Of a stretch of DNA of 46,859 nt, positions 1 through 8,375 are shown one piece after another. How positions within the stretch are numbered: the stretch's first letter is position 1; every line of letters starts with the position of its first letter. A program made the translations under genes and the position numbers. The stretch is from JAVBOW01 sp031550125 (GTDB lineage Bacteria > Bacteroidota > Bacteroidia > Bacteroidales > Rikenellaceae): positions 1 through 46,859 of the forward strand of contig JAVBOW010000034.1 in NCBI GenBank assembly GCA_031550125.1, in the 5' to 3' direction. The notes under the pieces are model-generated. The model was not told the origin of the DNA and ran no database searches. It saw nothing but the letters and a program-made list of their open reading frames with translations.

Positions 1-97
1 AGTTAGTAAGTATGTAAGTAAGGTAGTAAGGAAGGAAGGAAGGAAGGAAGGAAGGAAGGAAGGAAGGAAGGAAGGAAGGCAGGAAGGAAGGAGGAGA
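1..97. repeat. GGAA tetranucleotide tract
   Basis: A purine-rich simple repeat. From about base 25 the unit GGAA is repeated almost perfectly to base 90, with one GGCA interruption near base 79. It degrades leftward into GTAAGTA-like units. It runs directly into the left end of repeat copy A at base 98 and replaces the left flank seen at copies B and C. Such tracts change length by slippage. No gene is visible in it. Confidence 0.9.
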
Positions 98-311
98 GGA
101 TCAGTCCGAAAAACAGGTTGGCGTTCAGATATGCGTCGAAAGAAAGCGCCGCGTCTTACGACAGCGACGCTGTGCATAGCGTGCGTCGGATTTCGCTTAT
201 CGTTTGAGTTTCAAACCGGAGCTGACTGAAGTCCGTGAGGATTTGAAGCGAGAAGGATAAGTGAAAGATGATGTGCGATATGCGCAGCCAACATATAATT
301 GAGACTGGTCC
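98..311 (+). repeat. Dispersed structured repeat, copy A (full length)
   Basis: About 214 bp, closely matching copy B at 46445-46662. Ends are GGATCAGTC and GACTGGTCC, which pair over 9 bp with one G-U. Inside are nested arms: 169-187 pairs with 270-288 (18 of 19 positions counting G-U), 192-201 pairs with 256-265 (10 bp), and 208-215 pairs with 242-249 (8 bp). It lies just beyond the 3' end of cca. No reading frame worth calling is present. The rest of 1-375 (312-375) shows only a weak GATCG/CGATC inverted repeat. Confidence 0.85.
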
Positions 312-375
312 GGAGTATAACGGATAGATCGGGGAAAACGATCCGGCCGCCGTAAGTGCTACGGGAGAATATGTA

Positions 376-1800
376 TCAGTGGATGGCGTCCGTCACTTTT
401 TTCACCAGGCCGTACCCGGCGGCCAGGCGTTCCATCATGGCGTAGGCGGCGGCGCTGTCGTTGGGTATCTCGCCGTCGAGGATGGCGTTCTTTATGGCCT
501 CTTTTATCAGGCCCACCTCGCGGCACGGGGGAATTCCGTAAGTCCGCATTATCAGCTCGCCGTCCACCGGCGGTTGGAAGTTGCGTATGCGATCTTTCTC
601 CTCTATTTCGGCCATTTTGCGGCGCACGAGTTCGAAATTGGCCATATAACGCTTCACCTTGGCGTCTATCCCCGATGTTATGTCGGCCTCGCACAGGATC
701 ATCAGTTTGTCGATGTCCCCGCCAGCCTCGAAGAGCAGGCGGCGAACGGCCGAGTCTGTCACCTCTTCTTCCGAAAGAATTATGGGCCTGAGGTGCAGGA
801 ATACCATCTTCTGCACGAACTTCATCTTTGCGTCCAAGGGCAGTTTAAGGCTCCTGAATATGCCCGGCACCATCTTGGAGCCAAGCACTTCATGGCCGTG
901 GAAACTCCATCCCGACGCGGGATGATAAGCTTTGGTGTCGGGTTTGGCTATGTCGTGCAGCAGGGCGGCCCAGCGAAGCCACAGGTCGTCCGAGCGGAGG
1001 GCCGTGTTGTCGAGTACCTTGAGCGTGTGGACGAAATTATCTTTATGCGCGTGCGAACCCCTGCGTTCCACGCCCTTAAGGCGGGAGAGTTGGGGGAAGA
1101 TCATGGGCAACAGGCCGGTAAGGTCGAGCAGCTCGAACCCGGCCGACGGGACTGGCGAGAGGATTATCTTATTGAGTTCGGTGGTTATGCGTTCTGCTGA
1201 GACGATCTTTATCCTCTCCCGGTTGCGTTCTATAGCCTCGAAAGTGGCGGGATCGACGTCGAAACCGAGTTGGGCGGCAAAACGCACGGCGCGGACCATG
1301 CGCAGCGGATCGTCCGAAAAGGTGACGTCGGGATCGCACGGGGTTTTTATCGTGCAGCGTTCCAGGTCGCCCATGCCGTCGAAAGGATCCACCAACGTGC
1401 CGAAATCGTCTTCGTTAAGCGACCATGCCATGGCGTTTATCGTAAAGTCGCGGCGGCGCTGGTCGTCTTCCAGCGTACCTTCCTCACAGACGGGTTTGCG
1501 CGAGTCGGCGCGATAGGATTCCCTGCGCGCGCCCACGAATTCCACCTCGTAGCCTCCGGCGCGCAACATGGCCGTGCCGAAATTCCTGAAAACGCTCACG
1601 TTGGTCTTCAGCTCCCGGCCCAGGGCCTCGGCCAATTCGACACCGCTTCCGGCAACAACCACGTCGATGTCGGTGCAAGGGCGGCGCAGATAATGATCGC
1701 GCACATAACCGCCTATTACATAGGCTCGCACGCCCATCCTGACGGCCAGCGAGCCTATCTGCCGGAATACGGGCAACGCAAGTGCTGGATTTTCTGACAC
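376..1800 (-). CDS. cca: CCA tRNA nucleotidyltransferase / poly(A) polymerase family protein with HD domain
   Basis: 474 residues. The protein adds or repairs the 3' CCA end of tRNAs in the cytoplasm. The N-terminal class II nucleotidyltransferase head has the glycine-rich segment VIGGYVRDHYLRR, followed by the metal-binding DIDVVV acidic pair. The RRRDFTINAMAW segment that follows is the second family signature. An HD domain lies in the C-terminal half (LLHDIAKPDTKAY), as in HD-containing CCA enzymes. The start appears to be GTG at 1800, six bases after the pdxJ stop, so the two genes probably form one transcript. Length fits the family. In Bacteroidota this family is usually annotated as an HD-domain CCA nucleotidyltransferase; a pure poly(A) polymerase role cannot be excluded from sequence alone. 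Confidence 0.93.
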   Translation of the reverse strand: MSENPALALPVFRQIGSLAVRMGVRAYVIGGYVRDHYLRRPCTDIDVVVAGSGVELAEALGRELKTNVSVFRNFGTAMLRAGGYEVEFVGARRESYRADSRKPVCEEGTLEDDQRRRDFTINAMAWSLNEDDFGTLVDPFDGMGDLERCTIKTPCDPDVTFSDDPLRMVRAVRFAAQLGFDVDPATFEAIERNRERIKIVSAERITTELNKIILSPVPSAGFELLDLTGLLPMIFPQLSRLKGVERRGSHAHKDNFVHTLKVLDNTALRSDDLWLRWAALLHDIAKPDTKAYHPASGWSFHGHEVLGSKMVPGIFRSLKLPLDAKMKFVQKMVFLHLRPIILSEEEVTDSAVRRLLFEAGGDIDKLMILCEADITSGIDAKVKRYMANFELVRRKMAEIEEKDRIRNFQPPVDGELIMRTYGIPPCREVGLIKEAIKNAILDGEIPNDSAAAYAMMERLAAGYGLVKKVTDAIH

Positions 1801-1806
1801 GGCTGA

Positions 1807-2520
1807 TTATTTCAATTGGTCCAGGTAAAGGCCCACCGTCTTCTCCAGCCCCATATACAGGGCGTCGGCTATCAGGGCGTGGCCTATCGACACTTCGAGC
1901 AGGCCGGGTATGTTGCGGGCGAAGAAACGCAGGTTGGCAAGGCTGAGGTCGTGGCCCGCGTTGAGTCCCAATCCCAAACGGGCGGCCTCGGCGGCAGCCT
2001 CGGCGTAAGGGCGTATGGCGGCGCGGGGATCGGCGGCGTAGGCGCGGGCGTAGCCCTCGGTGTAAAGCTCTATGCGGTCGGCGCCGCATTCGGCGGCATG
2101 GGCCACCATCGACGCGTCGGGATCGAGAAATATGGAGGTGCGTACGCCCCGCGAGCGGAAAAGATCGCACATCTCCCTGAGGAACGGTTTATTGGCACGC
2201 GCGTCCCAGCCCGCGTTGGACGTTATGGCTCCCGGAGCGTCGGGGACGAGGGTCACCTGGGCCGGCAGCACTTCGAGGACAAGGTCGACGAAAGACGCTA
2301 CGGGGTTACCCTCCATATTCAACTCGGTTTTTACGGCGGCCTTCAGGTCGCGGCAATCGGAATAGCGTATATGGCGCTCGTCGGGGCGCGGATGAACCGT
2401 TATGCCCTGTGCGCCGAAACTTTCGCAATCGAGCGCGGCCCTCAGCACATTGGGCGTATCGCCGCCGCGGGAATTGCGCAGGGTGGCCACCTTATTTATG
2501 TTGACGGATAGTTTTGTCAT
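1807..2520 (-). CDS. pdxJ: Pyridoxine 5'-phosphate synthase
   Basis: 237 residues, the normal length. PdxJ condenses 1-deoxyxylulose 5-phosphate with 3-amino-2-oxopropyl phosphate to make pyridoxine 5'-phosphate, the last ring-forming step of DXP-dependent vitamin B6 synthesis. Family segments are clear: the N-terminal LSVNINKVATLRNSRGG, GITVHPRPDERHIR, the ELNMEG active-site region, and the C-terminal GLNAGHDLS and EVSIGHALI. The ATG at 2520 is 48 bp from the nadK start on the other strand, so the two genes share a divergent promoter region. cca follows at six bases. The window encodes at least two PLP-fold proteins (the giant protein and the 34298 aminotransferase) that would use its product. 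Confidence 0.97.
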   Translation of the reverse strand: MTKLSVNINKVATLRNSRGGDTPNVLRAALDCESFGAQGITVHPRPDERHIRYSDCRDLKAAVKTELNMEGNPVASFVDLVLEVLPAQVTLVPDAPGAITSNAGWDARANKPFLREMCDLFRSRGVRTSIFLDPDASMVAHAAECGADRIELYTEGYARAYAADPRAAIRPYAEAAAEAARLGLGLNAGHDLSLANLRFFARNIPGLLEVSIGHALIADALYMGLEKTVGLYLDQLK

Positions 2521-2530
2521 GTAAATACGC

Positions 2531-2538
2531 TATTTTTG
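2531..2538 (+). promoter_or_regulatory. Probable -7 box for nadK
   Basis: TATTTTTG matches the Bacteroidota -7 consensus TAnnTTTG and lies about 30 bases before the nadK ATG at 2569. No convincing -33 element was found. Confidence 0.5.
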
Positions 2539-2568
2539 CGTCGTAAAATTAGTACAATTTTCGCTGAT

Positions 2569-3450
2569 ATGGAAATCTTCCTCTTTTCGCGTCCCGGCAT
2601 GGAGCAGACTCCGGACGAACTCCGCGAGCTTGCCGCGCTGCTGGGAGAGCATTTCCCGCTATTCCGCGTCAACGCCGATTTCGCCTGCAAACTGGCCTCG
2701 GCAGGCGTGGACATACCCGCATGCAGACGTTACGACAAAATAGAGGGCGACGCCTCGGGCCACGTGGCCATAAGCTACGGCGGCGACGGAACGTTCCTCG
2801 ACTGCGTAAGGGCCGTTGGAGGCTCGGGAGCGGCCGTGCTGGGCATAAACTCCGGCAGGCTGGGATTCCTCGCCAACGTACCCCGGACCGGCATACGCCA
2901 TGCCCTGGCCGACATAAAAGAGGGACGGTTCGCGATCGAAAAGCGGACGCTGCTGCAAGCGGAGGGGGATTTCGGGCGCGCGCCCGATTATCCGTACGCC
3001 TTCAACGAGTTCTCGCTGCAACGCGGCGGGGCGGCCATGATAGCCGTGGAGACCTATGTAGACGGCGAGATGGTGGCCACATATTGGGGCGACGGCGTGC
3101 TTGTGTCCACACCCGCAGGCTCTACCGCCTTCTCGTTAAGCGTAGGCGGACCAGTCCTGGCTCCCGGCTGCGACAGCCTGGTCATAGCGCCCATAGCGCC
3201 GCACAACCTCACCATGCGCCCGGTAGTCATCCCCGACGGCAGCCTGGTGCGTTTCCGCGTTCTTTCGCGCCACGACAAACCGTACGCCACGCTCGACAAC
3301 ATGACTTTCCCTGTAGAGGACGGAGCGCGCTTTACGGTGTCGAAGGCAAAAAATTGCACATTTCTGGTAAGACTGCAAAATATATCCTTTTACGATACGT
3401 TAAGGAATAAGATGATGTGGGGCATAGACCGCAGGGATGAAACCAAATAA
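2569..3450 (+). CDS. nadK: NAD kinase
   Basis: 293 residues from ATG 2569. It phosphorylates NAD to NADP with ATP in the cytoplasm. The catalytic GGDGT motif is at residues 71-75 (Asp73). The second family signature GINSGRLGFLAN follows, as does the substrate-loop segment STPAGSTAFSLSVGGP. An upstream in-frame TTG at 2536 would add 11 residues that overlap the -7 box, so the ATG beginning MEIFLFSRPG is preferred. Two hairpins follow the stop (3490-3510 and 3515-3537), so the gene is probably transcribed alone. Confidence 0.97.
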   Translation: MEIFLFSRPGMEQTPDELRELAALLGEHFPLFRVNADFACKLASAGVDIPACRRYDKIEGDASGHVAISYGGDGTFLDCVRAVGGSGAAVLGINSGRLGFLANVPRTGIRHALADIKEGRFAIEKRTLLQAEGDFGRAPDYPYAFNEFSLQRGGAAMIAVETYVDGEMVATYWGDGVLVSTPAGSTAFSLSVGGPVLAPGCDSLVIAPIAPHNLTMRPVVIPDGSLVRFRVLSRHDKPYATLDNMTFPVEDGARFTVSKAKNCTFLVRLQNISFYDTLRNKMMWGIDRRDETK

Positions 3451-3489
3451 CCTACACGCGTCGGGTCTTATACAGAACAACCATCGGGC

Positions 3490-3537
3490 GACAGGCCCGT
3501 AAGGCCTGTCTTCAGTCCTCCTTTCCCAAAGTGAGGA
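3490..3537 (+). terminator. Two hairpins after nadK
   Basis: GACAGGCC pairs with GGCCTGTC around a five-base loop at 3490-3510. It is followed by GTCCTC/GAGGAC at 3515-3537. There is no strong T run directly after the first stem, so termination efficiency is uncertain. Confidence 0.5.
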
Positions 3538-3585
3538 CGGGGGTGGGATTTTCAACACTAAATCGGCCTTAAAAAAGCCGCAGAG

Positions 3586-3662
3586 GCGTGGTCGGGATAA
3601 GGAATTAAAACGCAATACATTGACATACATTAAGTATCATGAATCCCTTATCCCGTCCACGC
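3586..3662. repeat. 17-bp inverted repeat between nadK and uppS
   Basis: GCGTGGTCGGGATAAGG at 3586-3602 is mirrored by CCTTATCCCGTCCACGC at 3646-3662, with one central mismatch and a 43-bp AT-rich spacer. It lies upstream of the predicted uppS promoter box, so it belongs to nadK read-through RNA or to a DNA-level site. No protein gene is visible in 3451-3739. Confidence 0.7.
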
Positions 3663-3711
3663 GTTAGCTATATTTTTCGGTCGAAATTGCCGAATATCGG
3701 GTTATAAATGT

Positions 3712-3719
3712 TATATTTG
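3712..3719 (+). promoter_or_regulatory. Probable -7 box for the uppS-bamA-skp operon
   Basis: TATATTTG matches TAnnTTTG and lies 20 bases before the uppS start. An ATTG at 3686-3689, 22 bases upstream, may serve as the -33 element. Confidence 0.55.
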
Positions 3720-3739
3720 CGCTTTCCGTACAGAAAACC

Positions 3740-4462
3740 ATGGGCGATAACTCAAAAATACCTGCGCACGTAGCCATAATAATGGACGGCAACGGACGTT
3801 GGGCCAGACAAAAAGGCATGGACCGCATCTTCGGCCATTCCAACGGGGTGGAAAGCGTGCGCGCGGTAGTAAGGGCCTCCGTCAGCAACGGCGTGAAATA
3901 CCTCACCCTCTACGCATTCTCCACAGAGAACTGGGGCAGGCCGAAAGAAGAGGTGGACGCCCTGATGGAATTGCTCTGCACCAGCATCATAAACGAAGTG
4001 CCGGAACTCATATCCCAGGGCGTGAAAGTAAAAATGATGGGAGAAACCGCAGGCCTGTCGGAAAAGGTACTCGAACATATGGCCCGCGCCGAGAAAGAAA
4101 CGTCGGGAGGAGAGAACCTTACGGTAATACTCGCACTTAATTACAGTGCACGTTACGAAATCGTCCGCGCCGTACGGAACATAGCGGCCAAAGCAGCGGC
4201 AAAGGCCGTAAGGCCGGAGGATATAACGGCCGAAAGCTTTTCGCAGGAATTGATGTCGGCCCCCTGGCCCGATCCCGACCTGCTGATACGCACCAGCGGC
4301 GAAGAGCGCCTCAGCAACTTCATGCTCTGGCAAATGGCATACACCGAGCTTTATTTCACCACCACACTGTGGCCCGATTTCCGCGAAAAGGATTTCGACG
4401 CCGCCATAGAGGCTTACGGCAACCGCGAGCGCAGATACGGACTTATAACCCAGCAAAAATAG
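3740..4462 (+). CDS. uppS: Undecaprenyl diphosphate synthase (cis-prenyltransferase)
   Basis: 240 residues. It elongates farnesyl diphosphate with isopentenyl diphosphate to C55 undecaprenyl diphosphate, the lipid carrier for peptidoglycan and surface glycans. The diphosphate-binding motif IIMDGNGRWA is near the N-terminus, with catalytic Asp16. YAFSTENW and the C-terminal DLLIRTSGEERLSNF segment are the other family signatures. The stop codon at 4460-4462 abuts the bamA ATG at 4463, so translation is probably coupled. This uppS-bamA-skp order is familiar from Bacteroidales genomes. Confidence 0.97.
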   Translation: MGDNSKIPAHVAIIMDGNGRWARQKGMDRIFGHSNGVESVRAVVRASVSNGVKYLTLYAFSTENWGRPKEEVDALMELLCTSIINEVPELISQGVKVKMMGETAGLSEKVLEHMARAEKETSGGENLTVILALNYSARYEIVRAVRNIAAKAAAKAVRPEDITAESFSQELMSAPWPDPDLLIRTSGEERLSNFMLWQMAYTELYFTTTLWPDFREKDFDAAIEAYGNRERRYGLITQQK

Positions 4463-6994
4463 ATGAGAACCAAGGCGAGCCTACTCATTACGCTAACACT
4501 CCTGATGTGCGCCGGCGCACATGTCACCAAAGCCCAGCGCGGCGACACCACCTCGGTGACGATACAGGCCCCGGTTGCGAATTACGAATCACCCAAGCAA
4601 TACGTCGTCAAGGAGATAACCGTACACGGCGTAAAATACCAGGATCCGGAATTTCTGGCCAACTCCGTAGGACTCCACAAAGGCGACACGGCGTTCATCC
4701 CGAGCGACTATATAACGCAGGCCGCCAACAAACTTTGGAGTACCAAATACTTCTCCGACGTTAAGATAATGGGCGTCCCCCTGGGCGGCGACGACATAAG
4801 GCTGGAGATATATCTCAAGGAGCGTCAGAGGGTATACAACTGGAATATCTCGGGCGTACGCAAAGGGCAAAAGAGCGAATTGCTCGACAACCTCACCCTG
4901 AGGCGCGGCTCGGAGCTGTCGCCATACAATATAGAGCGGAGCGAGGCGGCCATAAAAAGATATTTCCAGGAAAAAGGCTACCTGGACGTTACTGTAACTC
5001 CCATAATAAAGCAGGACACGACTATACAGAATGCCGCCACGGTAAATTTCGCCGTAGACAAAAAACATAAAGTCAAGATAGGCTCCATAACCTTCGACGG
5101 CAACCAGGCCTTCTCCGACAGCCGTCTGCGCGCGGCGATGAAAAAGACGCACCAGAAAAGCTGGAAACTGTGGCAAAGCACTAAACTGGACAAAAAGGAG
5201 TATGTCAACGACAAGGAGAACGTCATAGACTACTACAACTCCAAAGGCTACCGCAACGCACACATAATCAGCGACTCGGTTTATCGCATAAACGATAAGC
5301 GCCTGGGAGTGAAAATGAGCCTCGAAGAGGGCAACAAATATTACATACGCAATATATCCTGGGTCGGCAACAGCCTGTACCCCACTGAGCTGTTGGCCGA
5401 CAGGCTTGGGATCAGAAAGGGAGACACATATGATAAGAAGAAGATCCAGAAGCAGTTGGGAATAGGCAAGGAAATGAATATCGACGACAGCCGTACGGTT
5501 ACCGCAATGTATCAGAACGAAGGTTACCTGATGTTCCAGATAGACCCGGCGGAAACCGTGGTAGGGGCCGACTCGATAGATTTGGAGATCAAAATATTCG
5601 AAGGCAACCCGTTCACTGTCAATGAAGTTAATATTTCCGGCAACATGCGGGTGGATGACGACGTGATACGACGCGAACTGAGGGTGATGCCGGGTGAATT
5701 ATACGATCGAGAGATGCTGATGAACACCCTGCGCCTGCTCTCGCAAATGCAGCATTTCTATCCAGAGGCGCTCCAGCCCGACGTACAACCGGTAACCAAC
5801 TCCCTGGTTAACATATCATTCCCCTTACAGGAGCAACCTTCGGACAAGTTCGAGATATCTGGCGGCTGGGGCCAGGGAATGTTCGTGGGTTCGGTAGGCA
5901 TCCAACTTAACAACTTCTCGGCCAAGAACATATTCAAAGGCAAGGAATGGAGGCCGTATCCCGGCGGGCAAAGTCAGCAACTGGCCATCAGGGCGCAGAG
6001 CAACGGCTCTTATTACCAATCCTACTCGCTTAGTTTCACCGAGCCGTGGCTCGGTGGGCGTAAACCGAACTCGCTGACGGTTGGTACGTATTACTCCGAC
6101 GAGACCAATGCCTACTATCTGTGGCAGAAAGGCACGAAAAGCTTCCAGACCATAGGCGTATCCGCCGGCCTCGGTTTCAGGCTCAACTGGCCCGACCACT
6201 ATTTCACGCTATACTCCGAATTGTCGTACCAGAGGTACAACATGCACGACTGGGATTACTTCCTTATAACTAACGGAAGTTCCAATATATTCACATTCAA
6301 AACCATCCTGGGCCGCAGCACCGTCAACAACCCCATATTCCCCTCGCACGGCTCCGACCTGTCGGTGGCGCTGACGCTGACTCCGCCCTACTCCCTGTTC
6401 GACAAACTCGATTACTCGTCCGGTTCAGGCATAAGCGAGCAGCAGCGTTACAGGTGGATCGAATACCACAAGTGGCAACTCAAGGCCGCATGGTATTACC
6501 CGCTGACGGCCAACAACAAACTGGTGCTGATGGCACGCGCCGAAATGGGTTACATAGGCGCTTACAATCCCAACAAGCCGTCGCCTTTCGAAGGCTTCGA
6601 GCTGGGCGGCGACGGTATGTCGGGTTATAACGTTTACGGTGTAGACGTAGTTGGCCTGAGGGGTTACAGCAACGGCTCGCTGACTACGCCTTCGACAAGC
6701 GGCAACTACGCCCACGCATACAATAAATACACTTTAGAAGTACGTTATCCTTTTCTGATGCAACAATCCACCTCCATTTATGGTCTTGCATTTGCGGAGG
6801 GCGGCAATTCGTTCGCATCGTGGCAGACTTTCGATCCGTTCCTGCTGAAACGTTCGGCCGGCGTCGGCGTGAGGATGTATCTGCCGATGGTGGGTATGAT
6901 AGGGTTCGACTGGGGATTCGGCTTCGACAAAATCCCTGGCGAAACGAAACGCAGCGGCGGACAACCGCACTTCATGATAGGAATGCAGTTCTAA
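4463..6994 (+). CDS. bamA: Outer-membrane protein assembly factor BamA
   Basis: 843 residues, typical for Bacteroidota BamA. A signal peptide (MRTKASLLITLTLLMCAGAH) leads to a periplasmic region of POTRA repeats up to about residue 450. These include SGVRKGQ, ITFDGNQAF, ISWVGNSL and VNISGNMRV strand segments. The C-terminal half is an outer-membrane beta barrel with the conserved VGLRGY lid-loop motif and a final strand ending in Phe (HFMIGMQF), the usual recognition signal. It inserts beta-barrel proteins into the outer membrane. It directly follows uppS and precedes two Skp-type chaperone genes that would deliver its substrates. Confidence 0.96.
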   Translation: MRTKASLLITLTLLMCAGAHVTKAQRGDTTSVTIQAPVANYESPKQYVVKEITVHGVKYQDPEFLANSVGLHKGDTAFIPSDYITQAANKLWSTKYFSDVKIMGVPLGGDDIRLEIYLKERQRVYNWNISGVRKGQKSELLDNLTLRRGSELSPYNIERSEAAIKRYFQEKGYLDVTVTPIIKQDTTIQNAATVNFAVDKKHKVKIGSITFDGNQAFSDSRLRAAMKKTHQKSWKLWQSTKLDKKEYVNDKENVIDYYNSKGYRNAHIISDSVYRINDKRLGVKMSLEEGNKYYIRNISWVGNSLYPTELLADRLGIRKGDTYDKKKIQKQLGIGKEMNIDDSRTVTAMYQNEGYLMFQIDPAETVVGADSIDLEIKIFEGNPFTVNEVNISGNMRVDDDVIRRELRVMPGELYDREMLMNTLRLLSQMQHFYPEALQPDVQPVTNSLVNISFPLQEQPSDKFEISGGWGQGMFVGSVGIQLNNFSAKNIFKGKEWRPYPGGQSQQLAIRAQSNGSYYQSYSLSFTEPWLGGRKPNSLTVGTYYSDETNAYYLWQKGTKSFQTIGVSAGLGFRLNWPDHYFTLYSELSYQRYNMHDWDYFLITNGSSNIFTFKTILGRSTVNNPIFPSHGSDLSVALTLTPPYSLFDKLDYSSGSGISEQQRYRWIEYHKWQLKAAWYYPLTANNKLVLMARAEMGYIGAYNPNKPSPFEGFELGGDGMSGYNVYGVDVVGLRGYSNGSLTTPSTSGNYAHAYNKYTLEVRYPFLMQQSTSIYGLAFAEGGNSFASWQTFDPFLLKRSAGVGVRMYLPMVGMIGFDWGFGFDKIPGETKRSGGQPHFMIGMQF

Positions 6995-7014
6995 CGTAAA
7001 CCAGACCCTGAATT

Positions 7015-7521
7015 ATGAAAAAGTGGATTTTAAGCATCGCCTTGATTTCGGCATGCGCCGTGGCGGCAGCACAAAAACAAATGGTGGTAAGCACCGAGAA
7101 GATCTTCAAGGCGCTGCCCAAATACAACGAGGCTATAGCCGCGTTAGACAAACAGGCGGAAAGCTACCAGGCTTCGGTGGACGATAAATACAATGCCATC
7201 GAAAAGATGTTCAACGACTACCAGGCACAGAAATCATTCATGACTTCTTCGGCGCGCAAAATCCGCGAGGATGCCATAAGCCGCGCGGAGGAGGATGCCG
7301 AAAAATACCAGGAGGGAATATTCGGCAGCGAAGGCGAAATGATGAAAAAACGCATAGAGACCATAAAACCTATACAGGACGAGGTCTTCAAGGCTATAAG
7401 CACCTATGCGCAGGCGAACGGCTACACCGTGGTGCTGGATATAACCAACAATCCCACCGTGATCTATCACTCTCCGTCAATAGATAAAACCGAGGAAATA
7501 ATTAAACTTGTAAAAAAATAA
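7015..7521 (+). CDS. OmpH/Skp-family periplasmic chaperone (first copy)
   Basis: 168 residues with a signal peptide (MKKWILSIALISACAVAAAQ). The middle is a long charged alpha-helical stretch (about residues 40-125), matching the tentacle-like coiled coils of Skp. Short strands flank it (MVVSTEKIFKALPKYNEA; YTVVLDITNN), forming the trimerisation body in the family. Skp holds unfolded outer-membrane proteins in the periplasm before delivery to BamA. It begins 20 bases after bamA and is followed at 19 bases by a second copy, so all belong to the uppS operon. Confidence 0.92.
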   Translation: MKKWILSIALISACAVAAAQKQMVVSTEKIFKALPKYNEAIAALDKQAESYQASVDDKYNAIEKMFNDYQAQKSFMTSSARKIREDAISRAEEDAEKYQEGIFGSEGEMMKKRIETIKPIQDEVFKAISTYAQANGYTVVLDITNNPTVIYHSPSIDKTEEIIKLVKK

Positions 7522-7540
7522 TAACGTTAACTGAAATTTT

Positions 7541-8107
7541 ATGAAAAACCTTTTCCGAGTGCTCCTCGTAATATCCTTGCTTGCAGGCAGCACCTCCGCT
7601 CACGCCCAGAAATTCGGCATCATCAATTCCCAGGAGCTTGTAGCGCTGATGCCCGAGCTGGATTCGATACAGATTAAAATGAGGGCTTTCACGCAGGATC
7701 TCGAGGCGCAACTCGAAGAGATACAAGTAGAATTCAATAAAAAAGCCGAAGATTTCCAAACCAAGCTCTCCACCATGACCGACGGCGTACGCCAGATGAA
7801 AGAGCGCGAGCTGCAGGAACTCAGGGCTCGCTACGAAAGCTTCCAGCAGGCAGCCCAACAGGATATCCAGCAACAGCAGGGCAAACTGATGGCACCCGTG
7901 GTTTCCAGGGCAGAGAACGCCATACAGAAAGTGGCCAAGGACAACGGCTTTTGGGTAGTGTTCGACGATGCGGCAGGCCCCACCGTCTACACCGATGAGA
8001 CCCACGTTACCAACATCATGGACCTTGTTCGTAAAGAACTCGGCATATCGCCCGGAGCCAAACCATTCGGACAGCAGCAGGCGGCAACGCAAGCGCCCGC
8101 AAAATAA
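7541..8107 (+). CDS. OmpH/Skp-family periplasmic chaperone (second copy)
   Basis: 188 residues with a signal peptide ending near AHAQ. FGIINSQELVALMPELDS is the N-terminal Skp strand, followed by a long Glu/Gln/Lys-rich helical hairpin (about residues 45-125) and the C-terminal body (NGFWVVFDDAAGPT). The Gln/Ala-rich tail (QQQAATQAPAK) is absent from the first copy. The two copies share architecture but little identity, so the duplication is old and the roles may have diverged. It ends the uppS-bamA operon before a strong hairpin. Confidence 0.92.
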   Translation: MKNLFRVLLVISLLAGSTSAHAQKFGIINSQELVALMPELDSIQIKMRAFTQDLEAQLEEIQVEFNKKAEDFQTKLSTMTDGVRQMKERELQELRARYESFQQAAQQDIQQQQGKLMAPVVSRAENAIQKVAKDNGFWVVFDDAAGPTVYTDETHVTNIMDLVRKELGISPGAKPFGQQQAATQAPAK

Positions 8108-8122
8108 CGGCGGACGCAAATA

Positions 8123-8168
8123 AATCAAAAAGAGCATGGCGACATAAGTCGCCATGCTCTTTTTGATT
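8123..8168. terminator. Bidirectional terminator, 21-bp perfect stem
   Basis: Left arm 8123-8143 and right arm 8148-8168 pair perfectly around the loop ATAA. The outer stem contains A5/T5 runs, so each strand gives a stem followed by U-rich sequence. It closes the uppS-skp operon. Confidence 0.9.
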
Positions 8169-8279
8169 ATACGGATTCAGCGCAGTTAATGGTATCTGTC
8201 TGAAAAGCAGGATAGCGTACGTCAGGTCTTACGGCCGTAAGGAGACGGAGACGAATTGTTTTAACCGGGCGAGGAGGAG

Positions 8280-8307
8280 AAAAAAATGAGCGCCACGAGG
8301 CGCTCAT
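8280..8307 (-). terminator. Intrinsic terminator of the panB-GH92 unit
   Basis: ATGAGCGCC/GGCGCTCAT form a 9-bp stem with a four-base loop. On the minus strand the stem is followed by a run of six or more T, downstream of the GH92 stop. A separate 14-bp palindrome, CTTACGGCCGTAAG, lies at 8228-8241. Otherwise 8169-8375 shows nothing. Confidence 0.85.
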
Positions 8308-8375
8308 GATATTTAATCGATTTCTGCTAAATGTTATGAAACGGAATCATTACCGTCGCTCCATGCATCAAAGCG

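Noticed and set aside
8169..8260. Possible fifth copy of the dispersed repeat (GTCTGAAAAGCAGG)
   Set aside because: Only a short stretch resembles the repeat start, and neither the long arm nor the termini can be found.
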